Notes under the pieces: generated by a model
Told to the model about the DNA's origin: nothing
Database searches by the model: none
Seen by the model: the letters and a program-made list of their open reading frames with translations, nothing else
Shown: positions 1 to 5,455 of the stretch, one piece after another
How the letters are laid out: every line of letters starts with the position of its first letter
Numbering within the stretch: position 1 is the first letter of the stretch
NCBI GenBank assembly: GCA_030151105.1
Contig: JASLEN010000070.1
Location: 1-6,901, forward strand
DNA from: Dysgonomonas sp.
GTDB lineage: Bacteria; Bacteroidota; Bacteroidia; Bacteroidales; Dysgonomonadaceae
Direction: 5' to 3'
Length of the DNA stretch: 6,901 bases
Position numbers and translations under genes: made by a program

Positions 1-1866
1 ATCGCCCACCATTGCTACCACTTCGCCTTGTTTTTGGAGGTTGAGAATAAAATCTGTTTTCTCGGCAGGTAATACGTTTGCTGTCACATGGTCTATACCT
101 ACTTGACTAGCAATCATCTTAGCTGATGCTTCATTATCCCCTGTCAACATATGTACTTTCAATCCCGAAGCTTTCAACTTGGCAATTGCCTCCGCTGATG
201 TCGCTTTTATGGTGTCTGTGATTCCTATAATGGCAAGCAGTTCTTTGTCGTTAGCAAACAGAACGAGTGTATTTGCCATTTTAGCTTGCTCATCTATCCA
301 TACTTGTATATTAGGGTCAATATTAATATTATTCTCAGAAATAAGTTTTTGATTTCCAATGTAATATTCTGTTCCTTCATAAGTTCCAGATACACCTCTT
401 CCGGGCAATGTGTTCACTTTGATGTCTTTTATCAATTTAGCCTCTTTTTCAAAGTGCATTTTCACTGCATTTGCCAAAGGGTGTTCCGAGTAGGATTCGA
501 TACTATATAATATATCTTTCAGGTTGCTGTTTTCGAGAGAGACCCATCTCATCAGAGATACTTCTGGTTTACCTTCGGTGATAGTTCCCGTTTTGTCTAG
601 AACTACAGTTGTTACTTTCTTTGTTTTCTCCAAAGCCTCTGCACCTTTTATGAGGATACCTTCTTTAGCTCCTTTGCCAATTCCCACCATGATGGCTGTT
701 GGTGTAGCCAATCCTAGAGCACATGGACAAGCTATAATCAATACTGTAATCATAGACAGAAGACCTTGCACAATACCGCTTGCAGGACTGAAAATAATCC
801 AAGCTGCAAAGGTAATGAGCGCCACAATAACCACTATTGGCACAAAGATACTTGCTATTTTATCTACTGTCTTTTGGATAGGAGCTTGACTACCTTGTGC
901 CTCCTCTACCATACGAATGATTTGAGAAAGAAGTGTGTCTTTGCCCACTTTCTCGGCATGATAGTGGAAGTTTCCAGTTTGATTTATAGTTCCAGCAAAT
1001 ACTTTTGCTCCCTCATGTTTTTCGGCAGCAAGAGGTTCGCCCGTAATCATACTTTCGTCTATGAAAGAATGTCCTTGAATAACCACGCCGTCCACTGCTA
1101 CCTTTTCGCCAGCACGAACTATTATTTCATCTCCAATCTTTATATCTTCTATTTTTATTTCGATGAATTTTCCATCACGAACCACAGTTGCTGTATTGGC
1201 TTGCAAGCCAATCAATTGTTCTATTGCGTCCGAAGTTCCTCGTTTGGCCCTGTCTTCAAGGAATTTACCTAAAAGAACAAAGGTGATAACCATCCCCGTG
1301 GTCTCAAAATAGACATGAGGTTCCATTCCATGACTTCTCCAAAATTCAGGAAATAGGGTAGTGGAGATACTGAAAACGTAGGCAATACCCGTACTCAGAG
1401 CCACAAGAGTATCCATGTTGGACGACTTGTGCTTCAATTGGTTCCAAGCTCCTATAAAGAACTGATTTCCAAAATAAAGTACAAATGGAGTAGAAAGAAT
1501 CCACATAATAATGTTAGCATAAGGCATTGTATGAAAGCCCATTGCTATCACTCCAAGAGGAATACAGAAGAGGACAGCCAAAATTGTTTTGCGTTTCAAA
1601 ATGGATAACTGTTTCTCTCTAATGGCTTTTATTTCTTCTTTGGTTTTACCTTCTATAACGAGTTCATAACCCGCAGCATCTACTGCTTTTTGAATTTTAC
1701 TCGGATTAGTAACAGATGGATTAAATTCGATGTGGGCTGTATGCGTAGCAAGGTTTACATTTGCCTCCACAATGCCATCAGCCTTATTCAGCGCCGACTG
1801 AACATGGGCTTGGCACGATGCACACGACATGCCTAGGATGCTATATTCTTTTTTGATTGTTTCCAT
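1..1866 (-). CDS. copA: Copper-exporting P1B-type ATPase CopA, 3' end cut off by window edge
   Basis: This inner-membrane ATPase pumps Cu+ (possibly Ag+) out of the cytoplasm. The window holds the first 622 residues, read without interruption from ATG 1866 to the edge. Visible in order are: an N-terminal HMA domain (about 5-70) with GMxCxxC at 12-18; hydrophobic segments at about 94-110 and 117-140; NMDTLV at 150-155; the actuator motif TGEP at 275-278; the transmembrane metal site Cys380-Pro-Cys382, typical of Cu+ pumps; the phosphorylation motif DKTGT with Asp424; the nucleotide-domain His-Pro pair at 462-463 and GRG near 489-491; and TGD at 575-577. It stops at MVGD, inside the hinge motif, so the last two membrane helices are outside. 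Family members with one HMA domain are usually about 730-750 residues, so roughly 110-120 are missing. The start has no clear Shine-Dalgarno sequence, as is usual in Bacteroidetes. The HMA-AraC regulator lies directly upstream on the same strand. Motif evidence is strong; copper rather than silver as the main substrate is inferred. Confidence 0.96.
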   Translation of the reverse strand, partial: METIKKEYSILGMSCASCQAHVQSALNKADGIVEANVNLATHTAHIEFNPSVTNPSKIQKAVDAAGYELVIEGKTKEEIKAIREKQLSILKRKTILAVLFCIPLGVIAMGFHTMPYANIIMWILSTPFVLYFGNQFFIGAWNQLKHKSSNMDTLVALSTGIAYVFSISTTLFPEFWRSHGMEPHVYFETTGMVITFVLLGKFLEDRAKRGTSDAIEQLIGLQANTATVVRDGKFIEIKIEDIKIGDEIIVRAGEKVAVDGVVIQGHSFIDESMITGEPLAAEKHEGAKVFAGTINQTGNFHYHAEKVGKDTLLSQIIRMVEEAQGSQAPIQKTVDKIASIFVPIVVIVALITFAAWIIFSPASGIVQGLLSMITVLIIACPCALGLATPTAIMVGIGKGAKEGILIKGAEALEKTKKVTTVVLDKTGTITEGKPEVSLMRWVSLENSNLKDILYSIESYSEHPLANAVKMHFEKEAKLIKDIKVNTLPGRGVSGTYEGTEYYIGNQKLISENNINIDPNIQVWIDEQAKMANTLVLFANDKELLAIIGITDTIKATSAEAIAKLKASGLKVHMLTGDNEASAKMIASQVGIDHVTANVLPAEKTDFILNLQKQGEVVAMVGD

Positions 1867-1877
1867 TTCTAGTTGTA

Positions 1878-1952
1878 TTTCGTTGTTTGTTTTTAACTAC
1901 AATGCAAATATACTACGAAACGAAAGGAGATATGTTATAGAATTCTTTGTTA
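1878..1952. promoter_or_regulatory. Candidate operator repeats around the copA promoter
   Basis: Three copies of one hexamer surround the predicted -7 element: TTTCGT at 1878-1883, and ACGAAA at 1915-1920 and again at 1920-1925, the last two overlapping as a direct repeat. Farther upstream of the promoter, TGTTA occurs at 1933-1937 and 1948-1952, a direct repeat with a 15-bp period, with the palindrome AGAATTCT (1939-1946) between the copies. AraC-family proteins commonly bind direct repeats upstream of -35/-33, so these are reasonable candidates for sites of the adjacent regulator. The elements are short and chance occurrence in AT-rich DNA is quite possible. Confidence 0.25.
1905..1912 (-). 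promoter_or_regulatory. Probable -7 promoter element for copA
   Basis: On the minus strand the sequence reads TATATTTG, a full match to the Bacteroidetes -7 consensus TAnnTTTG. It lies 38 bp upstream of the copA ATG, so transcription would start near 1898 and leave a leader of about 30 nt. No good TTTG-like -33 element stands at the expected spacing, which fits a promoter that depends on an activator. It implies that copA can be transcribed apart from its regulator gene. Confidence 0.5.
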
Positions 1953-1964
1953 GATTTATATTGT

Positions 1965-2528
1965 TTACACCTCGTCGAGTGGCTTGCGTTTTTCGGCTCC
2001 TATTTTCTTAAAGTAGCTAGGAGTCAAGCCTGTTGTTTTCTTGAATTGAGCGCTGAGGTGTGCTACACTCGAGTAGTTGAGTTGTTCTGCTATTTCGCTC
2101 AAGTTGAGTTCGTCATACACTAGAAGTTCTTTTACTCGCTCTATCTTTTGAGCAATCAGATATTTCTCGATAGTAGTACCTTCCATTTCCGAAAAAATAT
2201 TACTCATATAATTATAATCGAGGTGAAGTTTTTCACTCAGATAGTCAGATAGGTTTGTTTTCAATCTATCATCTGCACTATAATGGATTAACTCTACGAT
2301 ATTTGTTTTTATCTGTTCTATTAGTCTGCTGCGTTTGTCATCAATCAACTCGAACCCAAAAGACTCTAACATATTGCTGACCTCTCTTTTGTGTCCTTCA
2401 CTCAAATTTTCAACTATTGTAACTTTGCCCAACGTGACCGAAATCGGGGTGTATCCCAGTCGTTTAAGTTCCGTTTCCACAACCATATTGCAGCGGTTGC
2501 ATACCATGTTTTTTATGTAGAGTTTCAT
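1965..2528 (-). CDS. HMA-AraC fusion transcriptional regulator, probable copper-responsive activator of copA
   Basis: This 187-residue protein is probably a one-component cytoplasmic regulator. Residues 1-63 have the order of a complete HMA (ferredoxin-like) fold: strand 1-8, the metal motif M8-V-C10-N-R-C13, a helix to about 25, strands near 29-41, a second helix near 44-57 and a last strand near 59-62. Residues about 65-175 form an AraC-type DNA-binding domain. Its first helix-turn-helix lies near 92-125. The second, near 142-175, starts LSEIAEQLNYSSVAHLSAQF and ends with the family signature F-K-x-T-x-G-L-T-P-S-x-F-K. The ATG at 2528 places the HMA strand at the very N terminus; the upstream AAGAAAGAAG is a weak ribosome site. 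It lacks the cupin sensor of classic AraC proteins. The gene lies 98 bp upstream of copA on the same strand, which supports a copper role. Similar proteins occur in other Bacteroidales, but I know of no characterised member. The ligand and the direction of control are inferred. Confidence 0.88.
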   Translation of the reverse strand: MKLYIKNMVCNRCNMVVETELKRLGYTPISVTLGKVTIVENLSEGHKREVSNMLESFGFELIDDKRSRLIEQIKTNIVELIHYSADDRLKTNLSDYLSEKLHLDYNYMSNIFSEMEGTTIEKYLIAQKIERVKELLVYDELNLSEIAEQLNYSSVAHLSAQFKKTTGLTPSYFKKIGAEKRKPLDEV

Positions 2529-2752
2529 ATTAAACTTCTTTCTTGATAAGAAGATGCAATATAATAAAAAATGTTCAAGTTTATTTTCTCATCTGTTCTC
2601 TGAGTCCCAATAATTAAATATCTTTGACTCTTGAAGCAGATAAAATGGAGTAGCCCAAAAACTTCATTTAAATTTAACTCCCTTCAAAATTTACTTTTAT
2701 AAAAAATATACTTACCTTTGCCTCCGTTTCACTAAAGTTAATCAAGCATCAA
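2529..2752. other. Divergent intergenic region between the copper unit and the DUF177-rpmF cluster
   Basis: This 224-bp, AT-rich spacer separates two divergently transcribed units and contains no convincing small ORF. The right side holds the promoter for the DUF177 gene. No TAnnTTTG element with correct spacing was found on the minus strand for the regulator gene; the nearest partial match is TTATATTG, read on the minus strand from 2563 to 2556. Weak symmetries are present (GAGTC 2602-2606 with GACTC 2626-2630; TTCAAG 2574-2579 with CTTGAA 2630-2635), but none is long enough to call an operator. Confidence 0.6.
2690..2720 (+). promoter_or_regulatory. Bacteroidetes-type promoter for the DUF177-rpmF transcript
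   Basis: TTTA at 2690-2693 is followed, after exactly 19 bp, by TACCTTTG at 2713-2720. This fits the TTTG-N19-TAnnTTTG architecture of the primary Bacteroidetes sigma factor with one mismatch in the -33 box. Transcription would begin near 2726, giving a leader of about 27 nt before the GTG start. The same octamer TACCTTTG recurs ahead of der. Confidence 0.65.
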
Positions 2753-3328
2753 GTGGGAAAATATAGTAATTATAAATTAATTCTCAAAGATTTAGCTATC
2801 GGGTCAACAGATTATTCGTATGAGTTGGATAACTCATACTTCAAGTTGATTAATGATGAAGAATCTGACGTAAAGCGAGGAAAACTCACAGTTGACGTAA
2901 AAGTTACACGTTCAGCTACTGCATTCGAGTTAGTCTTTAAGATTAATGGAGCAGTGCAAGTGCCTTGTGATAGATGTTTGGATGATGTATCAATGGAAGT
3001 TGATACAAACAACAAACTGATTGTGAAATTTGGAGCAGAATATTCAGAAGAAAGTGATGAAATAGTTATCATTCCTGAAGATGAAGGAGAGATTAATATT
3101 GCATGGTTTATCTATGAATTTATAACTCTCAGTTTGCCAATGAAACATGTTCATCCAGCAGGGCAATGCAATAAAACTGTGTCTGCCAAGTTGAAGAAGC
3201 ATAGATCAACAATAGCTAGTGAAGACGATGACGATGTTGACGATGATTTTGACGACGATGACATGGATGATGGAGGTGAAGATGGGGGAACAGATCCTCG
3301 TTGGGATGCTCTAAAAGATTTAGAATAA
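2753..3328 (+). CDS. DUF177 / YceD-family protein, associated with rpmF and 50S ribosome assembly
   Basis: This 191-residue protein belongs to the DUF177 (YceD) family, which is almost always encoded next to rpmF and has been linked to 23S rRNA or 50S maturation. The key marker is the PCDRCLDD motif with Cys72 and Cys75, followed by Cys139 in HPAGQC, in the order expected for Bacteroidetes members. The N terminus MGKYSNYKL matches the usual family start, so the GTG at 2753 is accepted; there is no ATG upstream in frame, and the promoter leaves only a short leader. Residues 157-177 form an extremely acidic Asp/Glu run, and the protein ends with DPRWDALKDLE, a tail I recall from Bacteroidales homologues. 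It is the first gene of the cluster, 66 bp ahead of rpmF. Its molecular activity is not established. Confidence 0.88.
   Translation: MGKYSNYKLILKDLAIGSTDYSYELDNSYFKLINDEESDVKRGKLTVDVKVTRSATAFELVFKINGAVQVPCDRCLDDVSMEVDTNNKLIVKFGAEYSEESDEIVIIPEDEGEINIAWFIYEFITLSLPMKHVHPAGQCNKTVSAKLKKHRSTIASEDDDDVDDDFDDDDMDDGGEDGGTDPRWDALKDLE
3221..3283 (+). repeat. Low-complexity Asp/Glu codon run inside the DUF177 gene
   Basis: GAT, GAC and GAA codons dominate 21 consecutive codons, encoding residues 157-177, of which 17 are Asp or Glu. It is imperfect repeat DNA based on GAYGAY. It should form a flexible, strongly negative tail segment that could contact basic ribosomal proteins such as L32, though that partner is inference. 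Confidence 0.7.
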
Positions 3329-3333
3329 AAGGT

Positions 3334-3349
3334 GAGATTTTTTAATCTC
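3334..3349 (+). other. Short hairpin between the DUF177 gene and rpmF
   Basis: GAGATT (3334-3339) and AATCTC (3344-3349) pair around a TTTT loop, starting six bases after the DUF177 stop codon. No T tract follows, so it is unlikely to terminate transcription. It could stabilise or mark a processing point in the joint mRNA. The stem is only 6 bp and AT-rich, so it may be of no consequence. Confidence 0.4.
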
Positions 3350-3394
3350 CAACAAAAGAATAAAATAATATTTAAATAACAATAACGAAAGAAG

Positions 3395-3580
3395 ATGGCA
3401 CATCCGAAAAGAAGACAATCGAAAGCGAGATCAGCGAAAAGAAGATCACACGATGGTATAGCTGCACCAACATTGGCAGTATGCTCTAACTGTGGTTCTT
3501 GGCATATCTTCCATACTGTATGTACAGAATGTGGATATTACCGCGGACAAATCGCAATCAACAAAGAAGCAGCTCTCTAA
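3395..3580 (+). CDS. rpmF: 50S ribosomal protein L32, zinc-ribbon (four-cysteine) form
   Basis: This 61-residue protein is bacterial ribosomal protein bL32 of the large subunit. It starts with the diagnostic MAHPKRRQSKARSAKRRSHD, a basic tail that binds rRNA. Four cysteines in two pairs (30/33 and 43/46) form the zinc ribbon, so this is the zinc-binding C+ paralogue type rather than the zinc-independent form. Its length is normal. The start is ATG with a purine-rich GAAAGAAG upstream, which may serve as a ribosome site. It follows the DUF177 gene, the classic pairing, and is followed immediately by an intrinsic terminator, so the promoter ahead of DUF177 probably drives both. Confidence 0.97.
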   Translation: MAHPKRRQSKARSAKRRSHDGIAAPTLAVCSNCGSWHIFHTVCTECGYYRGQIAINKEAAL

Positions 3581-3603
3581 TTAGTTAGCTGACAGAATAA
3601 TAA

Positions 3604-3629
3604 GCCCTAAACATTTAGGGCATTTTTTT
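3604..3629 (+). terminator. Intrinsic terminator between rpmF and fabH
   Basis: GCCCTAAA (3604-3611) pairs perfectly with TTTAGGGC (3614-3621); with a realistic 4-nt loop the stem is 7 bp. After one A comes a run of seven T (3623-3629). The T tract ends 22 nt before the fabH ATG. No clear promoter is visible between them, so the terminator may act partially and set the ratio of rpmF to fabH transcripts. Confidence 0.85.
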
Positions 3630-3651
3630 GCTATTAGAAAACGACTACGTA

Positions 3652-4635
3652 ATGATTAGAGCTGCAATAACAGGTGTCGGTGCTTATGTTCCTGACGAAA
3701 TTATCACAAACGAGGATATCGCTCAAATAGTTGAAACTAGCGATGAGTGGATTATGTCTCGTGTGGGGATTAAGGAGCGTAGAGCACTGAAAGGTGAAAA
3801 CATGGGTACTTCGGTGATGGGTGCTAAGGCTGTTGAGGAGTTGCTGAAAAAAACGAATACCAAACCAGAAGAGGTAGAGGTAATTATTTTTGCGACTACA
3901 ACACCAGACTATCCGATCCCTTCCACTGCTGCAATGACTGCAGAGGCTTGTGGAATAAAAAATGCACTTGGATTTGATATCCAAGCTGCTTGCTCGGGTT
4001 TCCTTTATGCTTTGGAAACAGGTTCAAACTTTATCAAGTCGGGACAATATAAAAAAGTAGTGGTAGTGGCTGGAGATAAAATGACAGCTATCACAAACTA
4101 CAAAGATAGAACAACTTGTCCACTATTTGGTGACGCTGTGGGAGCAGTAATGCTAGAACCTACAGAGGAAGAATATGGAATAATGGATACAATTCTTCAC
4201 CTTGATGGAGTGGGCATTCCTCACTTGCATATGTATGGAGGAGGATCTGCTTATCCAGCTTCGTATAGCACTATAGACGAGGATATGCACTATGTATATC
4301 AAGAAGGACAAGTGGTATTTAAGCATGCTGTATCTAAGATGTCAGATGTTTCATTGGAGATAATGAAACGCAATGGTCTGACGGGAGATAGCATCTCGTG
4401 GCTAGTGCCTCACCAAGCTAACGTGCGCATTATTGATGCTGTAGGTAGCAGAATGGGACTTTCTAGTGACAAGGTGATGGTAAATATCCAAAAATACGGA
4501 AACACGAGTGCGGGTACTATTCCCATGTGTTTGCATGAGTGGGAGCCTCAGCTTAAAAAAGGAGACAATATCGTATTGACAGCTTTTGGAGCAGGGTTTA
4601 CATGGGGTGCTTTGTATATTAAATGGGCATATTGA
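3652..4635 (+). CDS. fabH: 3-oxoacyl-[acyl-carrier-protein] synthase III (KAS III)
   Basis: This enzyme condenses an acyl-CoA primer with malonyl-ACP, the first step of each round of type II fatty-acid synthesis in the cytoplasm. With the ATG at 3652 it has 327 residues, a usual family length. The catalytic triad is clear: Cys114 in QAACSGF, His254 in PHQAN and Asn284 in YGNTSAG. The C-terminal AFGAGFTWGA motif and the N-terminal ITGVGAYVP start are also typical. A TTG at 3628 would add eight residues, but it lies within the terminator T tract and extends beyond the normal N terminus, so it is rejected. Neighbours are rpmF upstream and a strong terminator downstream; plsX, which often stands between rpmF and fabH in other phyla, is absent here. 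Primer choice (acetyl or branched acyl-CoA) cannot be read from the sequence. Confidence 0.96.
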   Translation: MIRAAITGVGAYVPDEIITNEDIAQIVETSDEWIMSRVGIKERRALKGENMGTSVMGAKAVEELLKKTNTKPEEVEVIIFATTTPDYPIPSTAAMTAEACGIKNALGFDIQAACSGFLYALETGSNFIKSGQYKKVVVVAGDKMTAITNYKDRTTCPLFGDAVGAVMLEPTEEEYGIMDTILHLDGVGIPHLHMYGGGSAYPASYSTIDEDMHYVYQEGQVVFKHAVSKMSDVSLEIMKRNGLTGDSISWLVPHQANVRIIDAVGSRMGLSSDKVMVNIQKYGNTSAGTIPMCLHEWEPQLKKGDNIVLTAFGAGFTWGALYIKWAY

Positions 4636-4660
4636 TATTCAATTACCGAAATATAATATC

Positions 4661-4691
4661 AAAAAGGCTATCAATCTGATAGCCTTTTTTT
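4661..4691 (+). terminator. Strong intrinsic terminator after fabH
   Basis: AAAAAGGCTATCA (4661-4673) pairs perfectly with TGATAGCCTTTTT (4677-4689) around ATC, and the T run extends to 4691. The mirrored A tract means it could also stop transcription on the opposite strand. It closes the DUF177-rpmF-fabH unit 25 bases after the fabH stop and separates it from the lipoprotein gene. Confidence 0.9.
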
Positions 4692-4698
4692 ATCTTTA
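4691..4698 (+). promoter_or_regulatory. Possible -7 element for the lipoprotein gene
   Basis: TATCTTTA matches TAnnTTTG except for the final base and lies 28 bp before the ATG at 4727. It overlaps the end of the fabH terminator, so any -33 element would fall inside the hairpin, where no TTTG is seen. It is the only candidate in the 91-bp gap. Confidence 0.25.
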
Positions 4699-4726
4699 TG
4701 CTGTTTTATAAAGAAAATAAAGAAAA

Positions 4727-5356
4727 ATGAAATATCTAGTTGGTACTATTTTATTGGCTATCACTTTTGTTTTCGGGTTCTCAGCTTGCGGAAACGATGG
4801 AGGGGTAAGCTCTGTTTTGACTCTGAAAACTACGAATTTTACAGATTTAAACATATATGCTGGGGCGAAAGATGGAGCAGTTAAAACAGAAATAGAGGTA
4901 AAAGAGAATCAAGACAAAGATAGTTTGTATAGAACGCTTGTGCGAGATAAGTATCTGAGATCATTTAGAGATGAGATAGATGCTGCAAATAAGGTTAGCT
5001 TCGAGTTTTTAGAAAATGGTATGATGATGTTCCATGACAAAAGTGATGGAAACTATAAGATGATATCAGAATACGTATATGACGGAAATGATCTCTATAT
5101 TTTGAAGGAAGGTACAGAGAAAGTATATGTGGCAACTAGAGAAGCTGATGAAAGCGGTTTTTATAGAGAAAAAGCTGTAATGCGCAGACGCTATGACGGC
5201 AAAACTCCGACGCTAGAAGATGCTGTGAGTTATGATCGTAAGAAAATCAATCTGAAAGAAGCTTTAGAGTTCGCTGGTTTCGAAAGCGAAAAAAATATGG
5301 TAAATCCAAAGGATAGTATCATCTGGTGTAATGTAAAGTATATTTACAATCATTGA
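4727..5356 (+). CDS. Putative lipoprotein of unknown function
   Basis: I do not recognise the family of this 209-residue protein. The N terminus is a lipoprotein signal peptide: Lys2, a hydrophobic stretch at 4-18, and the lipobox-like F-S-A-C with Cys21 as the expected lipidated residue (Phe at -3 is less usual). The residues after the cysteine, GNDGG, are small and slightly acidic, which could favour surface export in Bacteroidetes, but the signal is weak. The mature part (about 188 residues) is highly charged, has alternating strand-like segments near 91-155 (for example YVYDGNDLYILKEGTEKVYV), a basic RRRYDGK near 153-159, and a single further cysteine at 201. No catalytic motif or other membrane segment is visible. 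The ATG follows purine-rich AAAGAAAA. It has the terminator of fabH before it and the promoter of der behind it, so it is probably monocistronic and not functionally tied to either neighbour. Confidence 0.8.
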   Translation: MKYLVGTILLAITFVFGFSACGNDGGVSSVLTLKTTNFTDLNIYAGAKDGAVKTEIEVKENQDKDSLYRTLVRDKYLRSFRDEIDAANKVSFEFLENGMMMFHDKSDGNYKMISEYVYDGNDLYILKEGTEKVYVATREADESGFYREKAVMRRRYDGKTPTLEDAVSYDRKKINLKEALEFAGFESEKNMVNPKDSIIWCNVKYIYNH

Positions 5357-5396
5357 GCCAAACTTTTTGTACAAAAGCAACACAGAATGTGGCTCA
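5354..5396 (+). other. Hairpin overlapping the lipoprotein stop codon, with an inner 12-bp palindrome
   Basis: TGAGCCA (5354-5360) pairs with TGGCTCA (5390-5396); the left arm begins with the TGA stop codon itself. Between the arms lies the perfect palindrome TTTTGTACAAAA (5365-5376). No T tract follows the right arm, so this is not a standard intrinsic terminator. It may protect or end the lipoprotein mRNA, and the palindrome, about 50 bp upstream of the der -7 element, could alternatively be a protein-binding site. Confidence 0.45.
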
Positions 5397-5402
5397 TATG
5401 CT

Positions 5403-5433
5403 GTTATGCATTGATAGAAAAGAACTACCTTTG
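5403..5433 (+). promoter_or_regulatory. Promoter for der
   Basis: TACCTTTG at 5426-5433 is a full match to the Bacteroidetes -7 consensus and identical to the octamer ahead of the DUF177 gene. At the 19-bp spacing the -33 position reads GTTA (5403-5406), a poor match to TTTG. Transcription would start near 5439, about 17 nt before the ATG. Confidence 0.55.
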
Positions 5434-5455
5434 TATCAAATAAGAAGAAAAGAAA

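Noticed and set aside
286..1272. Three overlapping plus-strand open frames (286-510, 524-889, 766-1272)
   Set aside because: They lie opposite copA, whose minus-strand frame carries every P1B-ATPase motif; their translations show no domain or ribosome site and read as antisense shadows.
1829..2011. Plus-strand 60-residue open frame spanning the copA-regulator gap
   Set aside because: It overlaps the start of copA, the whole intergenic gap and the end of the regulator gene on the other strand, with no ribosome site and no recognisable protein feature.
2572..2598. Direct repeat TGTTC with a 22-bp period as a regulator self-binding site
   Set aside because: Only five bases repeat and the sequence differs from the repeats near copA, so no shared operator is supported.
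2602..2630. Inverted repeat GAGTC-N19-GACTC in the divergent intergenic region
   Set aside because: Five-base arms with a long spacer are expected by chance; flanking bases do not extend the symmetry.
2335..3072. Small antisense frames at 2335-2520 (plus) and 2812-3072 (minus)
   Set aside because: They are shadows of the HMA-AraC regulator and the DUF177 gene, respectively, both of which have clear family motifs.
3628..3651. TTG at 3628 as an upstream start for fabH
   Set aside because: It falls in the T tract of the rpmF terminator and adds eight residues not usual in FabH; the ATG at 3652 gives the normal MIRAAITGVG start.
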